A stretch of DNA of 64,000 nucleotides, from contig NZ_JSEO01000006.1 in the NCBI RefSeq assembly GCF_001624705.1, positions 62,001-126,000 of the forward strand. Direction: 5' to 3'. This stretch comes from Marinomonas sp. SBI8L. Lineage in GTDB: Bacteria > Pseudomonadota > Gammaproteobacteria > Pseudomonadales > Marinomonadaceae. The notes beneath the pieces were generated by a model. That model saw only the letters and a program-made list of their open reading frames with translations. It made no database searches and was not told the origin of the DNA. Below are positions 27,631 through 37,421 of the stretch, piece by piece. The translations under genes and the position numbers were made by a program. Each line of letters opens with the position of its first letter. Position 1 is the stretch's first letter.

Positions 27631-27885
27631 ATGAAACCGAATATCCACCCTAAGTATCAGAAAGTAGTTTTCCACGACACGGTGGCAGATACCTATTTTG
27701 TCATTGGCTCAACGATTAAAACCGAGCGAACTATTGAATATCAAGGCAGCACTTACCCTTACGTCACTATTGATGTTTCTAGCGTCTCACACCCTTTTTA
27801 CACAGGTGAGCAACGTGCTACACAGAAAGATGGCCGAATTTCTAGGTTCAAGAATCGTTTTGGTAATATAAGAGGTAGATCGTGA
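27631..27885 (+). CDS. rpmE2: Alternative ribosomal protein L31 type B (zinc-independent)
   Basis: The 84-aa protein matches L31 type [18 protein letters not shown], then [21 protein letters not shown] and [12 protein letters not shown]. It lacks the C-x-x-C zinc ribbon of the primary L31, so it can replace the zinc-bearing form when zinc is scarce and free that zinc. A Zur-type palindrome overlaps its ribosome site (GAGG). The stop overlaps the GTG of the L36 gene (GTGA), coupling the two. Confidence 0.93.
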   Translation: MKPNIHPKYQKVVFHDTVADTYFVIGSTIKTERTIEYQGSTYPYVTIDVSSVSHPFYTGEQRATQKDGRISRFKNRFGNIRGRS

Positions 27886-28025
27886 AAGTATTAAGCTCTC
27901 TAAAGAGCGCAAAGAAACGCCATCCAGATTGCCAGGTCGTAAAACGTCGCGGCCGCACATTTGTAATATGTAAATCAAATCCTAGATTTAAAGCAGTACA
28001 AGGAACAAGTAAGAAGAAGCGTTAA
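27882..28025 (+). CDS. rpmJ2: Alternative ribosomal protein L36
   Basis: A GTG start inside the L31 stop region opens a 47-aa frame, too short for usual gene calling. It reads [18 protein letters not shown], then [18 protein letters not shown], the pattern of the YkgO-type L36 paralogue, which lacks the full C-C-C-H zinc site of canonical L36. It forms a two-gene operon with rpmE2 under the Zur-type operator. The frame ends in TAA at 28023-28025. Confidence 0.9.
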   Translation: MKVLSSLKSAKKRHPDCQVVKRRGRTFVICKSNPRFKAVQGTSKKKR

Positions 28026-28047
28026 TCACGTTGTGGTTAAAATCAAA

Positions 28048-28081
28048 AGGATAAGTGCCTCAATATTAAGGCGCTTATCCT
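28048..28081. terminator. Bidirectional hairpin terminator
   Basis: A stem AGGATAAG-GCCT / AGGC-CTTATCCT with an eight-base loop lies between the plus-strand L31/L36 operon and the convergent GNAT gene. On the minus strand it is followed by CTTTTGATTTT. Confidence 0.65.
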
Positions 28082-28132
28082 GCAATTTAGAGACAGAAAT
28101 AAACTTAATTAACAGCAATATCTCTAACAATA

Positions 28133-28606
28133 TTATTTGGTGAGATTCCCCACCATAATGTACTGAGGGCCAGCTTCACCGCCTAGGTATTGCTCACCCG
28201 TTTCTTCAAATCCCCCTTTTAGATAGCACATCTTTGCACCAGGGTTCTTACAATTTACAGTGAGATATATGAGATCAAAACCTGAGTAGCTTTGTTTTAA
28301 ATAAGGAAATAATGCTTTTACAGCGCCAGTACCTATCCCCTTCCCTTGCTGATTCACATCGACAACAAAAGCTCTTAACCCCAATGCATTTTGTTGGCAG
28401 AAGGGGTAATTATCAGAATAAGCAGTATCTATTTTAAAAAAACCAACCAGCACACCATCATGTTTAATGACATGTAAATGTATCGAGTCACTGCCATCTT
28501 CAAGAAATTCTTCTGCCGTACCTGCAAATTTCACTTGCTCATCCGCCAAACTCACCTTTTTAACATCCTCAAGGTGAGATTCATTTAATTTCTCAATTGT
28601 TATCAT
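28133..28606 (-). CDS. GNAT family N-acetyltransferase
   Basis: The 157-aa protein has the GNAT core LRAFVVDVNQQGKGIGTGAVKALFP in the pieces LRAFVVDVNQQGKGIG and TGAVKALFPYL, followed by IYLTVNCKNPGAKMCYLKGGF. The NCKNPGAKMCYLKGGF segment is the Asn-and-Tyr part that usually places the general acid. Acceptor unknown. It stands alone, closing on the L31/L36 operon. Confidence 0.85.
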   Translation of the reverse strand: MITIEKLNESHLEDVKKVSLADEQVKFAGTAEEFLEDGSDSIHLHVIKHDGVLVGFFKIDTAYSDNYPFCQQNALGLRAFVVDVNQQGKGIGTGAVKALFPYLKQSYSGFDLIYLTVNCKNPGAKMCYLKGGFEETGEQYLGGEAGPQYIMVGNLTK

Positions 28607-28697
28607 TCCGCTTCCTTACTATTCAAAATTATATAGAGATTGATAATTAACGGTAACAGTTTCAAATCTTTATTTGTCGAATTGACTTAAGCGCTTT

Positions 28698-29132
28698 CTA
28701 TTGAGCACTTCTTAAATATAATTTAGAGGTGATAAATGCCGCGACCAAGGTTTCAACTAAAGCAAGTGGCAAAACAATAAGCAGATAGCTCCAGCTTGAA
28801 AGGCCCATATTTGCTAAACCTACCCAAAATAGTAAAAAGAAAAAGCACCAAGACATGAAACCACTGATTAAAATTGACTTAATATTGTTTCCAAAGGCTT
28901 TAGCGCAAAGCCAAAAGAGAAAGACATATAAGGCAGTTAGTAAGGTATCCCATACGCCCCAGATTGCAAAAATACCCCAATTCATATCTGCAACATTTGG
29001 CACGACCGATAAGTAATCATGCATCTCTGGTCTAACGAGCACAAAGTATCTAAATACTTCTGATGCATTTACCCATAAACTCACTAAGATAGTAATGACA
29101 ATAAAGTCCTTAGTATTGAAATGTTTTTCCAT
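28698..29132 (-). CDS. Small integral membrane protein (four TM)
   Basis: The 144-aa protein has four hydrophobic segments: FIVITILVSLWVNASEVFRYF, the WGVWDTLLTALYVFLFWL segment, SILISGFMSWCFFFLLFWVGL, and YLLIVLPLALVETLVAAFI. There is no signal for a known enzyme. The pattern resembles uncharacterised proteins of marine bacteria. It is a single gene between a GNAT and a VOC gene. Confidence 0.6.
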   Translation of the reverse strand: MEKHFNTKDFIVITILVSLWVNASEVFRYFVLVRPEMHDYLSVVPNVADMNWGIFAIWGVWDTLLTALYVFLFWLCAKAFGNNIKSILISGFMSWCFFFLLFWVGLANMGLSSWSYLLIVLPLALVETLVAAFITSKLYLRSAQ

Positions 29133-29262
29133 CTAATATTAATCCTAATCACATTTTTTGGTTTAAATAAGACCTTGCTAAATTGAATAAATTCATTCTC
29201 CCTAATGTATTTATTCTAAGGTTTAATGTTTAAACAAAAACCTGCTTTGAAGGCCAAATTAT

Positions 29263-29628
29263 TTACTCACCTTCATGACACACCATTTCAATATTGTGTC
29301 CATCAGGGCCAATCACAAACGCAGCGTAATATTGGCCGCTATAATTAGGTCGTATACCTGGTGCGCCATTATCTTTAGCGCCCGCTTCTAATGCTAAGCG
29401 ATGAAAGTCGTCAACTTGATTTCGGTTCACAGCGACAAACGCCAAGTGTAAGTGCGAAGGTACCTCTTCTACTAGGCGAATACATAATGAAGACTTTCCG
29501 TCTGTACTGATTTCAATGCCCAGCGATCCTTCAGAAACATACTCTAAACCAATAGGCTCTAATACCTTAAGATAAAAGCTTTTGCTTACTTCATAATTAC
29601 TCGCACTGATTACAACATGGTCAAACAT
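29263..29628 (-). CDS. VOC family (glyoxalase-like) protein
   Basis: The 121-aa protein is a single VOC domain: MFDHVVISASNYEVSKSFY at the N-terminus with His as metal-ligand candidate, HLHLAFVAVN in the middle, and NIEMVCH at the end. The GAPGIRPNYSGQYYAAFV block is shared with the VOC gene at 26984, so both belong to one subfamily. The family includes proteins of unknown role often annotated glyoxalase/bleomycin-resistance. It follows a 72-aa gene on the same strand. Confidence 0.85.
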   Translation of the reverse strand: MFDHVVISASNYEVSKSFYLKVLEPIGLEYVSEGSLGIEISTDGKSSLCIRLVEEVPSHLHLAFVAVNRNQVDDFHRLALEAGAKDNGAPGIRPNYSGQYYAAFVIGPDGHNIEMVCHEGE

Positions 29629-29673
29629 ATTGCCTCTTAAAGGGTCTTTGCTTTGTAACAGGTTTATTGGTCA

Positions 29674-29892
29674 TCAGTCATCATCTTGCATAGGTATGGT
29701 GTGCTTACCTGAATCAAGTCCTGCTAACCTCTCAGCGATGTTTGCTTTATCTTCATCCGATATAGAAATAGACTCGTCAGATGGATCAAAAAAGTGTTTA
29801 TCTGTTGAAGCATCAAATTTTATTTTTCCAAGTATGTCGCCATTCGTATTAATGCAATCTAATTCTTGCTGGATTGGCCAAAAAAGCACCAT
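29674..29892 (-). CDS. Small acidic hypothetical protein (72 aa)
   Basis: The frame starts at the ATG at 29892 behind AGAGG and encodes an acidic 72-residue protein (QQELDCINTNGDILGKIKF, FFDPSDESISISDEDKANI). No membrane segment or signal peptide is present. The VOC gene follows after 45 bases, so the two may be co-transcribed. I do not recognise the family. Confidence 0.5.
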   Translation of the reverse strand: MVLFWPIQQELDCINTNGDILGKIKFDASTDKHFFDPSDESISISDEDKANIAERLAGLDSGKHTIPMQDDD

Positions 29893-30068
29893 CTAAAACC
29901 TCTTTTAAAACGTGTCTTAAAGTAAAAATAATCCCAGATAATATTCGACTCTAAGACACAATACAATTTATCAAGATTGTCGTTATTATTAGTTATGACT
30001 ATTTATATATGTTTGTTCTAATGCTTTTTTTAAATTAACAACGGCACCTTATTTAACAGAAATCATAC

Positions 30069-31907
30069 TTAAGAAGAACAACTAAGGTGAGACACACCGC
30101 CTAACGCAAAGAATTGCGGCGGCTTCAATCGGTAATATTTATCCTCTACTTCCTGTGATTGTTCTGCATAAGGTTGCGTCATCACTTCCTGCAACTCATG
30201 AATGAGGCTGTAATCACCTATTGCAGCTTGCTGATAAGCAGGCACAACTAACCACTCTCTCAAAATGTATTTGGGGTTAACTAACTTCATTTGAGTAGAA
30301 ATCGCTTCAAGAGAGTTTGAAGACGCAGAGTTAGCATCAAGAGAATGATTGAGTAGTGCTTGCCATTTAGCTAGCCACTTAGTCCAACGCTCTTCCATCT
30401 CTAAGCTTTCTTTATCTTGCGTTGCACCAGTGTAAAAACTCTTCTTAAGTGGGCTAATATCCTCAGGAATAGATGAAAGCTCACGGAAGAAAATAGTGTA
30501 ATCAACTGGCGTTTGCACCATAAGAATCTGCACTTCGTTAAGCACTTCTCTAAACTCTTTTTTAAGCTTTGCTTTAGACTCATCTTTAACGTCTTCTTCC
30601 ATCTCTATCGATAGAGACCCAAGACCCAGCTTACTCGCCCACATTCTTTCCATCTGCGTTTGTATTTCTGCTGGAAAGCTCGTTTCGATGTCATTAAGCG
30701 TTTGCAAAAACTCAGGATGTGTTTCAAGCAAAGGCCTTAACGCCGAGCAAAAAGAGCCAAAATTTTTCTGAGCTGCATTAGTTTGATTCATAAAGGAGAA
30801 ATGTTGCCCTCCTCCAGTCCAAGGCTGGTAATACGGGTGGAACACATCGCAAAAACCAAAGGGGCCATAATCAAGGGTAAAGCCACCAGCAGCACAATTA
30901 TCACTGTTAAAATTACCCTGACAAAAGCCAACACGAATCCAGTTTGCAATTAAAGACATTAGACGTGTACGAAACTCACGAGCAAGTGTGACAACTTTTT
31001 CAGGGGTTGAGAGTTGCTTATCAATAACATCCGCGTACTCACGATCAATCAAATGTAATACGATTTTTTCAAGCTCTTGCAATGCCTGTGGATGCTCGTC
31101 TGCACGAGCACGACGAGCAAAAAGCTCAAGCTGCCCTACTCGTAAAAATGAAGGCGCGACTCGTGTCGAAATCGCAACCGCTTCAGAGACAAGTCTATCT
31201 GGATCTTCTGAACGTGAACCTTCTGAATACCAAGGCCTATCAACCTTTTCTGATTTAGAGACATAAAAGCTTAAAGAACGAGATGTGGGGACACCCAAAG
31301 CATGCATATTTTCTTGCGCTAAAAACTCACGAACGCTAGAACGTAAAACCGCACGTCCATCTGCCCCACGACAATAGGGTGTCGGGCCACCACCCTTTAA
31401 CTGCATTTCCCAACGTTTGCCATTAATCACAGCTTCAAGCACAGATACCGCCCTACCATCACCATATCCGTTACCCGTACGAAACGGACACTGCTGAGTG
31501 TATTCAGTGCCATAAATAGAAAGTGCGTAACCCGTCGCCCAACCAAACTTTTTCATCGGTTCAGGCACTTGAGACATATCACCAGAGAACATCCCCATAA
31601 AAGCAGGGTCTTGAGCTAGAGTGTCAGCAAAACCAAGTTCTGAGAAAAACTGCTTACTGTGCCCTATATATTCTGGATCTTGAATGGGTGTCGGTTTAAC
31701 CGGGACATAATGCCCTGAAAAGACTTGGCGCGGATAATGGTCATCCCCTGTTTCAGTTGCTTCTGGGTCACAATTAAGTGAATCCATCAGTGAATAATCT
31801 GCTAACTTGGCAAGGTCCCCAAGTGTTGAAATAGATATAGAGGAATCAAGTGTCGAATCAGCCGCTGTATTAGCTGAAGAGTTGGTCTGAGGCTGTCGGT
31901 TTGTCAT
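30069..31907 (-). CDS. selO: Protein adenylyltransferase SelO (YdiU)
   Basis: The 612-aa protein carries the SelO signature: [40 protein letters not shown], and the active-site region [20 protein letters not shown], with Asn and Asp as the metal-binding pair. SelO is a pseudokinase-fold enzyme that transfers AMP from ATP to Ser, Thr or Tyr of redox-related proteins. The length is larger than E. coli YdiU (about 480) because of an N-terminal low-complexity extension and insertions. There is no selenocysteine; the C-terminus ends in SCSS. Single gene. Confidence 0.92.
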   Translation of the reverse strand: MTNRQPQTNSSANTAADSTLDSSISISTLGDLAKLADYSLMDSLNCDPEATETGDDHYPRQVFSGHYVPVKPTPIQDPEYIGHSKQFFSELGFADTLAQDPAFMGMFSGDMSQVPEPMKKFGWATGYALSIYGTEYTQQCPFRTGNGYGDGRAVSVLEAVINGKRWEMQLKGGGPTPYCRGADGRAVLRSSVREFLAQENMHALGVPTSRSLSFYVSKSEKVDRPWYSEGSRSEDPDRLVSEAVAISTRVAPSFLRVGQLELFARRARADEHPQALQELEKIVLHLIDREYADVIDKQLSTPEKVVTLAREFRTRLMSLIANWIRVGFCQGNFNSDNCAAGGFTLDYGPFGFCDVFHPYYQPWTGGGQHFSFMNQTNAAQKNFGSFCSALRPLLETHPEFLQTLNDIETSFPAEIQTQMERMWASKLGLGSLSIEMEEDVKDESKAKLKKEFREVLNEVQILMVQTPVDYTIFFRELSSIPEDISPLKKSFYTGATQDKESLEMEERWTKWLAKWQALLNHSLDANSASSNSLEAISTQMKLVNPKYILREWLVVPAYQQAAIGDYSLIHELQEVMTQPYAEQSQEVEDKYYRLKPPQFFALGGVSHLSCSS

Positions 31908-32077
31908 AGTGTTGATACCAAGGCTCGTATACTAGCATTTCAAGATAATAAATTTTTATAACGAGTATCTTACCTTGTTATTGATATCAATTTTTAGTTT
32001 TGTGCGTTTATTTTCTTTCTATCAGTCATTCCCTATTAAGATGGAATAAGCAGCGAAAAAGCGTTCAGAAGTATTTC

Positions 32078-32494
32078 TTATAAATGTTTTTGATAGAATA
32101 TCTTATCGACGCCCGCTTTTGGGTAATCAGTAAATCGACCAACTTCTTGAAATCCAGCCGATTCATAAAACTCGGGCGCTTGAAACGAATAGGTATCTAA
32201 AAACATATTAATCGCACCTCGCTTTATCGCTTCTTGCTCCATCAACTTAAGCACCTGTGTGCCATAACCTAAACCCCGTAAAGGTTCTGATAACCAAAAG
32301 TATTTCAGGTGAAAAGCAGTAAAGATTAGCTTACCAACCGCGCCTCCTAATACACCTCCATCCTCATTTCGATAAAAGTAACCTAACGAGGTTTCATCAA
32401 GATCAGGAAAGTAGGGTTCGTTGAAAGCTGATAAGCCGTTATAAATATCAGAGATCTCCTTATCAGAAGGCGATACGATCAAATCTATCTTCAT
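32078..32494 (-). CDS. GNAT family N-acetyltransferase
   Basis: The 138-aa protein has the strand LKYFWLSEPLRGLGYGTQVLKLME with the pyrophosphate loop RGLGYGTQ and the C-terminal FLDTYSFQAPEFYESAGF. The pattern resembles the group in which FLDTYSFQA and YE-x-x-GF are conserved. Acceptor unknown. Confidence 0.83.
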   Translation of the reverse strand: MKIDLIVSPSDKEISDIYNGLSAFNEPYFPDLDETSLGYFYRNEDGGVLGGAVGKLIFTAFHLKYFWLSEPLRGLGYGTQVLKLMEQEAIKRGAINMFLDTYSFQAPEFYESAGFQEVGRFTDYPKAGVDKIFYQKHL

Positions 32495-32607
32495 TTATTC
32501 TCACACTAATACAGAAAATGCTTTTAGAAAAATGGATACTTATTGCTCCCCAAAGGCGTCAGTATCATTCATAGTCATTACACGGGACGCAGCGCTTGAA
32601 CAAAGAG

Positions 32608-33036
32608 TCAGGCCGACTCATACACCTTAGGCTGATGTAACTCCATAAAGGTATCTGGCGATGCTAATGCTTTAAAGCCAAACTGTTCATATAAACCGTG
32701 AGCATCACGTGTGGCTAAGGCCATACGGCGTAAGCCTTGTAGTTGAGGATGCGCTAAAATCTGTTGCATTAAGCGCTTACTCAAACCCTTACCTCGATGC
32801 TCATCTAAAATAAATACGTCCGCCAAATAGGCAAAAGTAGCTGAATCCGTCACCATTCTAGCAAAGCCGATTTGATTCCCAGACTCAGTAAATACACCAA
32901 AACACAGTGAATTTCGCACTGCCTTTTTCATCGTTTCTAAAGGAATGTTTTTAGCCCAATAGGAGTTTGAAATATATTTATGAATAACGGATAAGTCCAT
33001 ATCTGTATATTCACTGCTGATTCTATAACCTTCCAC
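32608..33036 (-). CDS. GNAT family N-acetyltransferase
   Basis: The 142-aa protein has the GNAT motif DEHRGKGLSKRLMQQIL and the later ATRDAHGLYEQFGF. An N-terminal YRISSEYTDMDLSVIHKYI fits the group of orphan acetyltransferases with the LADVFIL-EHRGKG core. It is transcribed in the same direction as the GNAT gene at 32078 but 110 bases apart; the two are different subfamilies. Confidence 0.85.
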   Translation of the reverse strand: MEGYRISSEYTDMDLSVIHKYISNSYWAKNIPLETMKKAVRNSLCFGVFTESGNQIGFARMVTDSATFAYLADVFILDEHRGKGLSKRLMQQILAHPQLQGLRRMALATRDAHGLYEQFGFKALASPDTFMELHQPKVYESA

Positions 33037-33172
33037 AACCTACTTCCTTCATTCAAATTGAGATTCTAATAATAGCGCTACTCTACACTCATTATTAAAT
33101 GGTTCAAACTAGGCATGAAAGAAACAACAACCCGCTATTCTGTAATATTATCGATGAAGGATTTATTAACCA

Positions 33173-33676
33173 TCACACACAACCTTCAATGTATTTTATT
33201 GCTGAATTAGTCCCTAATCTAAAAGATGTGACGATATCATCAAAGGTTTCAAAGATGACTCCATTTCCATTAGATAAACTCACCTCAATATATTCACCTC
33301 TTTCAAAGTCATAAGGATGAGCACTAATCTTTGGATTTTTATAAGCGGACAATATGTCGTTTTTAGATGACCCGACGGTAACACCTCTTTGTGTAAGCAC
33401 TAAATTTGATCGAACCTCAATTCTTACAACAACCTCTGATAAAATCATAAAAATAGGAAGATCAGCATTTTGCGTCGGGTATAGGTGATAACAGTCAATG
33501 TCTTCAGTTTCAAATTCTAATTGAGAAGCGATTTTATCAGACTCATAGTCCTTAAGCGTATGAATAGCCTCAGCAACCGGCATTCCAATATTTACCCCGC
33601 TAAAAGAATCATCAGATAAAGACATAGCATGAGAAAAGTTGCTGATTAAAAACATTGTTATTAGAAACTTACGCAT
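33173..33676 (-). CDS. Secreted hypothetical protein (167 aa)
   Basis: An N-terminal signal peptide (MRKFLITMFLISNFSHAMS) is followed by a domain with VNIGMPVAEAIHTLKDYES and VTVGSSKNDILSAYKNPK. The two short repeats of VG-x-P/S...I...Y suggest a duplicated small fold. The protein is likely periplasmic. I do not recognise a characterised family; it is a single gene. Confidence 0.6.
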   Translation of the reverse strand: MRKFLITMFLISNFSHAMSLSDDSFSGVNIGMPVAEAIHTLKDYESDKIASQLEFETEDIDCYHLYPTQNADLPIFMILSEVVVRIEVRSNLVLTQRGVTVGSSKNDILSAYKNPKISAHPYDFERGEYIEVSLSNGNGVIFETFDDIVTSFRLGTNSAIKYIEGCV

Positions 33677-33825
33677 AGTTTTCCTTGTAACATTACGAGT
33701 ACAGGCACTTTATCAAAGCAGCCTCTTTAAAAGAGATCAAACCTAATATTAACTAAATAAGATCCACGTTCTAAATTGAAGAGTTTAATATTGTGGAAAA
33801 AAAGCACTCTATTTAGCGAATAAAG

Positions 33826-34713
33826 TCAGCGTCTAATTGTAGATAAAACCACGTACTCGCCATGATGTAAAAGTTGATTAAGCGGCTGTTTAATAAATTC
33901 TTCCACCATCTTATTCGTATCTGACTTAGAGATTAACTCGGCATTAACCGTCGAAAGAAAAGAGCTCATATCCTGGCTAGCAAGGGTAAACTTAAGGGGC
34001 TCCCCTACTGCTTTTAAATAAAACGGAAGCAGGCGTCGCATATTATTTTTGCTTGAATGAGGCGGCTCTAGGCTGGTAAAACAAAACATGCACGCTTTTT
34101 GCGTTAACTTTGCCATAGACTCAAACAGCAAACGTATATCGCTTTCACTCAGATACATGAGTACACCTTCAGCAATGAAGAGTGTATTTAATTCAGGATC
34201 AAAATCAGAGTATTGGCTCAGCTCCGTTTGCAAATTCTGATGACTAAAATCCACTTCAAGAAAGTGAAAATTCTCTGAGTCCACAGTATTTACTAATGCC
34301 GTTTGCTTATATTGACTGGTGCTTGGGTGATCTATCTCGATAAAGTTAATCTGTTTATATTTGCTGTGTAATTGCCACAATAAACAATCAAAACCAGCAC
34401 CTAGATTCACAATCTGAGTGTAGCCATCAGCAATGGCCTGTTCAGTAATTTGCTCAATTTTGGACTTTCTTAAAGCATAATGAAGTCTAATCCCCGGCAA
34501 TAAAGCCCACTCTTGCACATCTGCGATTCTATGATACAAAGCACTATTGCACTGAGTCAGCCGCTTAGCGCCTTCTTGCGACATAGCTAGGATCTTTTGG
34601 GCGTTTATGCGTGTTTCTTCACTCACTAGATACTTATGATTGGAATACAACCCCACATAGAGTAAACCTTGCAAAACAGTAAACGCTTTTGAACTAACAG
34701 ATTTTTCACTCAT
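33826..34713 (-). CDS. Leucine-carboxyl-methyltransferase-type SAM-dependent methyltransferase
   Basis: The 295-aa protein follows the LCMT/PPM pattern: IVNLGAGFDCLLWQLHSKY as the SAM loop, NFIEIDHPSTSQYKQ as the acidic strand, and TLFIAEGVLMYLSESDIRLL as motif IV. Relatives methylate carboxyl groups, for example polyketide or small-acid carboxylates. It lies 26 bases downstream of an N-acyl amino acid synthase-type gene and most likely shares its transcript, so its substrate may be the acyl product of that enzyme. Confidence 0.82.
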   Translation of the reverse strand: MSEKSVSSKAFTVLQGLLYVGLYSNHKYLVSEETRINAQKILAMSQEGAKRLTQCNSALYHRIADVQEWALLPGIRLHYALRKSKIEQITEQAIADGYTQIVNLGAGFDCLLWQLHSKYKQINFIEIDHPSTSQYKQTALVNTVDSENFHFLEVDFSHQNLQTELSQYSDFDPELNTLFIAEGVLMYLSESDIRLLFESMAKLTQKACMFCFTSLEPPHSSKNNMRRLLPFYLKAVGEPLKFTLASQDMSSFLSTVNAELISKSDTNKMVEEFIKQPLNQLLHHGEYVVLSTIRR

Positions 34714-34739
34714 TACTTTACATACCTAAAGTGAACAGA

Positions 34740-35576
34740 TTATTTTTTGGAGTGGGTATGGTCCAATTGCTCAGTCAACTCCATTCCCAGATGACGATAT
34801 AGCTTTCTAAAACCCACAGGCATACGTTCAGCCATATCAGAGACCCTGCAATAAAAAGGCGCTCTCATCCCATGATACTGTATTTTCGGACCAACTTGCT
34901 GAAGAGAAAACCCAAGCAGACTCAGCTTTTTAGCTAACTTAGGCTCCATCATGACAAAAATATGATCGATATTATTCATTCGACAAATATTACCTGCCGA
35001 TAAATACAAACCAACGGCAATTAACGGAAAAGTACGCATTTCTTTTTCTGTAAATTTATTAACATCGATACCTGTGTCAGTGGCTAAGCCTTGGTATTTA
35101 TCGTGTTTTCTGCGACGAAACCTAGGGTTAACCGCCAATCTAGAGACTTCACCTAATTGATCACGCGGAAAGTCGCTAGGCTTAATGTCGCACTGTTCTA
35201 ATAGTTCTTTGCAATGAACCTCAATTGGCAGTAAATCCGATTCATCTTTTGAATGTACAATACGCACAGTACCAGCACAGTCATGGCTGGAGGTATGCTG
35301 AATAAGACAATGATAAGCGTGATGATCCATCTCATCTCTTTCTGTCTTATCAGATTCCAAAGGAAGGAAGTTCATTTCTTCACAATACACCAAATGGCGA
35401 AGCTGCTGGCTCACCGCTAACTCGTCACTATCTTGGACAGCAACAGGGGCTAAGTATTGATTAAAATGCTGTGACAGTTGATCCGATTTATAAGCCACAA
35501 CAGCTTTTTTAACTGACTCAACTAAAGGCTTCATGAAGGAGGAACGAGCTACTTTTTTTACCAATTTAATAGTCAT
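34740..35576 (-). CDS. N-acyl amino acid synthase-type acyltransferase (exosortase-associated family)
   Basis: The 278-aa protein matches the TIGR03694-like family: LRHLVYCEEMNFLPLE, DHHAYHCLIQH, CAGTVRIVH, LPIEVHCKELL, LGEVSRLAVNPRFRRR, and IFVMMEPKLAKKLSLLGF. The family shares the FeeM N-acyl amino acid synthase/autoinducer-synthase-type GNAT fold and uses acyl-ACP as donor. Here there is no exosortase in the window. It is followed by a carboxyl-methyltransferase-like gene, which suggests an N-acyl amino acid that is then methylated. Confidence 0.82.
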   Translation of the reverse strand: MTIKLVKKVARSSFMKPLVESVKKAVVAYKSDQLSQHFNQYLAPVAVQDSDELAVSQQLRHLVYCEEMNFLPLESDKTERDEMDHHAYHCLIQHTSSHDCAGTVRIVHSKDESDLLPIEVHCKELLEQCDIKPSDFPRDQLGEVSRLAVNPRFRRRKHDKYQGLATDTGIDVNKFTEKEMRTFPLIAVGLYLSAGNICRMNNIDHIFVMMEPKLAKKLSLLGFSLQQVGPKIQYHGMRAPFYCRVSDMAERMPVGFRKLYRHLGMELTEQLDHTHSKK

Positions 35577-35792
35577 CGGTACCTACTATCTATTCTTATA
35601 ATTTTAATTAGACAATCATAATAAAAGAATATATCACACCAACTGAATAAGACTCACTTCGATTTGATTAATATTTTATATTTGAAGAACTGAAGTGCCT
35701 ATTAAGTTCAGAGCCTAATTTAGAATGTTACACCTATGCTTTAAACAAGGTTTTAAACAAGAGATGCCTACAACTTGCTTCCATATAGCCCT

Positions 35793-37406
35793 CTAAAGAA
35801 TATCCAAATTATATAAATGGAGCTCGGCTTGTTCTAAAACTTCCGCCTTATCTTGGTCTGATTTCTTTCGCCAATTTGCGTAAACCATGTTGGTACGCGG
35901 GTTTCGAGCAAATGCTTCTTGATGACGGTCCATAAAATGCCAATACATTGCATTTAATGGACAGGCGTCCTCGCCAACTGTTTTACTCACCTTGTAATGG
36001 CAGTCGCCGCAATAATCACTCATTTTATTAATGTAATTTCCACTGGCAGCATAGGCTTTAGAGCCAACAATGCCACCATCAGCAAATTGGCTCATGCCTC
36101 GGGTGTTAGGCATTTCCACCCATTCGATAGCATCAATATATATCCCTAAATACCAGTTATCGACCTGATCTGTCGTAATACCAGCAATCAAACAAAAATT
36201 ACCAGTGACCATCAAGCGCTGAATATGATGAGCATAAGCGAAGGTTAGCGATTGATTGATCGCATGTTGCATACAGGACATGCGTGTATCACCTGTCCAA
36301 AACCATTTAGGCAAAGAACGATTCGCATTAAGATGATTGTGCTTTGAGTATTCAGGCATATTGGCCCAATAAATACCTCGCACAAACTCTCGCCACCCTA
36401 AAATTTGTCTGACAAAGCCTTCAATTTGAGCAAGGCTAATTAAGTTATGATTTTGTTGAAAGTAAACGATGGCCGTATCAATCACATGTTTAGGGCTTAT
36501 TAACTTGCTATTTAGCGCAAAAGAGAGCCTCGAATGATATAAGCTCCAACCCTTATCTTCGCCTAAAAAGCTCAATTTACCTGTCATGGCGTCCTGAAAT
36601 TTACCGAAATTTGGTAAACAGTACTGACAAAAAAAGTGAAGAAGTTCGACGGCTTGTAACCGTGTGACAGGCCATAATAAAGACTCTTCAACTTTCCCTA
36701 TCGTCGGTATTTTATGGCGATTAATACGCTTTAAAATATCACTCACGTCATTGGCAAAGACCAGAGGTTCTGGAATATCGGCTAAATCCACTTTTTTAAG
36801 TTTATTGCGGTTATCTTGATCAAAGTTCCATTGTTGACCAAGGGGTTCCCCTGCTTCCATTAACACATCAAATTTGGTTCTAAGTTTTCGATAAAAGCTT
36901 TCTAACCTATGGCGTTTTTCCGACGAAAAGTAATTCGATAATGCTTTATCTTCTATGAAGAAATGCTCACTTTCATGGTGAGTTACTGTTACTTCCTGCT
37001 TAAGTGACTGCTGGTGAAGTGACAGCTTCTGCTGATGCGAAAGCGTTTTTGAGAAATCAGCTAGCTGCTGACGTAAACGGTACTCATCAGGTAATTGATA
37101 TTCAAATCGTGCAATTTCATGTTTGGATATCAGTTCATATAATAAACTAGGTAAATCAGGATAATGAGCCGTATCATCAAGGGTTAAATATTCGACTTGA
37201 TGCCCTGCTTGACTCAGCGCTTTAGCAAAAGCTTCCATGGCGGCAAAAAAAGCACATATCTTTTGTACATGATGTGTCGTGTATGTGGCTTCTTGGTACA
37301 ACTCCGCAACCACATACAAGGTATCGTCATCTTTATCACTAAACCAAGAATGACTGGCATTGAGTTGATCACCTAAAATCAGACGTAGACGCTTATTATG
37401 ATTCAT
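35793..37406 (-). CDS. phrB: Iron-sulfur cryptochrome/photolyase (FeS-BCP, (6-4)-type)
   Basis: The 537-aa protein belongs to the deoxyribodipyrimidine-photolyase-related family: RLILGDQLN at the N-terminus, a FAD domain with HHIQRLMVTGNFCLIAG, and QFADGGIVGSKAYAASGNYI. Four cysteines (about 378, 466, 469, 482; in RMSCMQ, YCGDC and DACPLN) have exactly the spacing 88, 3 and 13 of the [4Fe-4S] ligands of Agrobacterium PhrB. It repairs UV-induced pyrimidine lesions, probably (6-4) photoproducts, with light. A DUF2256 gene lies upstream. Confidence 0.9.
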   Translation of the reverse strand: MNHNKRLRLILGDQLNASHSWFSDKDDDTLYVVAELYQEATYTTHHVQKICAFFAAMEAFAKALSQAGHQVEYLTLDDTAHYPDLPSLLYELISKHEIARFEYQLPDEYRLRQQLADFSKTLSHQQKLSLHQQSLKQEVTVTHHESEHFFIEDKALSNYFSSEKRHRLESFYRKLRTKFDVLMEAGEPLGQQWNFDQDNRNKLKKVDLADIPEPLVFANDVSDILKRINRHKIPTIGKVEESLLWPVTRLQAVELLHFFCQYCLPNFGKFQDAMTGKLSFLGEDKGWSLYHSRLSFALNSKLISPKHVIDTAIVYFQQNHNLISLAQIEGFVRQILGWREFVRGIYWANMPEYSKHNHLNANRSLPKWFWTGDTRMSCMQHAINQSLTFAYAHHIQRLMVTGNFCLIAGITTDQVDNWYLGIYIDAIEWVEMPNTRGMSQFADGGIVGSKAYAASGNYINKMSDYCGDCHYKVSKTVGEDACPLNAMYWHFMDRHQEAFARNPRTNMVYANWRKKSDQDKAEVLEQAELHLYNLDIL

Positions 37407-37421
37407 TTTTATCTTAACCTT

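Noticed and set aside
30069-31907. Selenocysteine in SelO
   Set aside because: No in-frame TGA near the C-terminus; the protein ends normally in SCSS.
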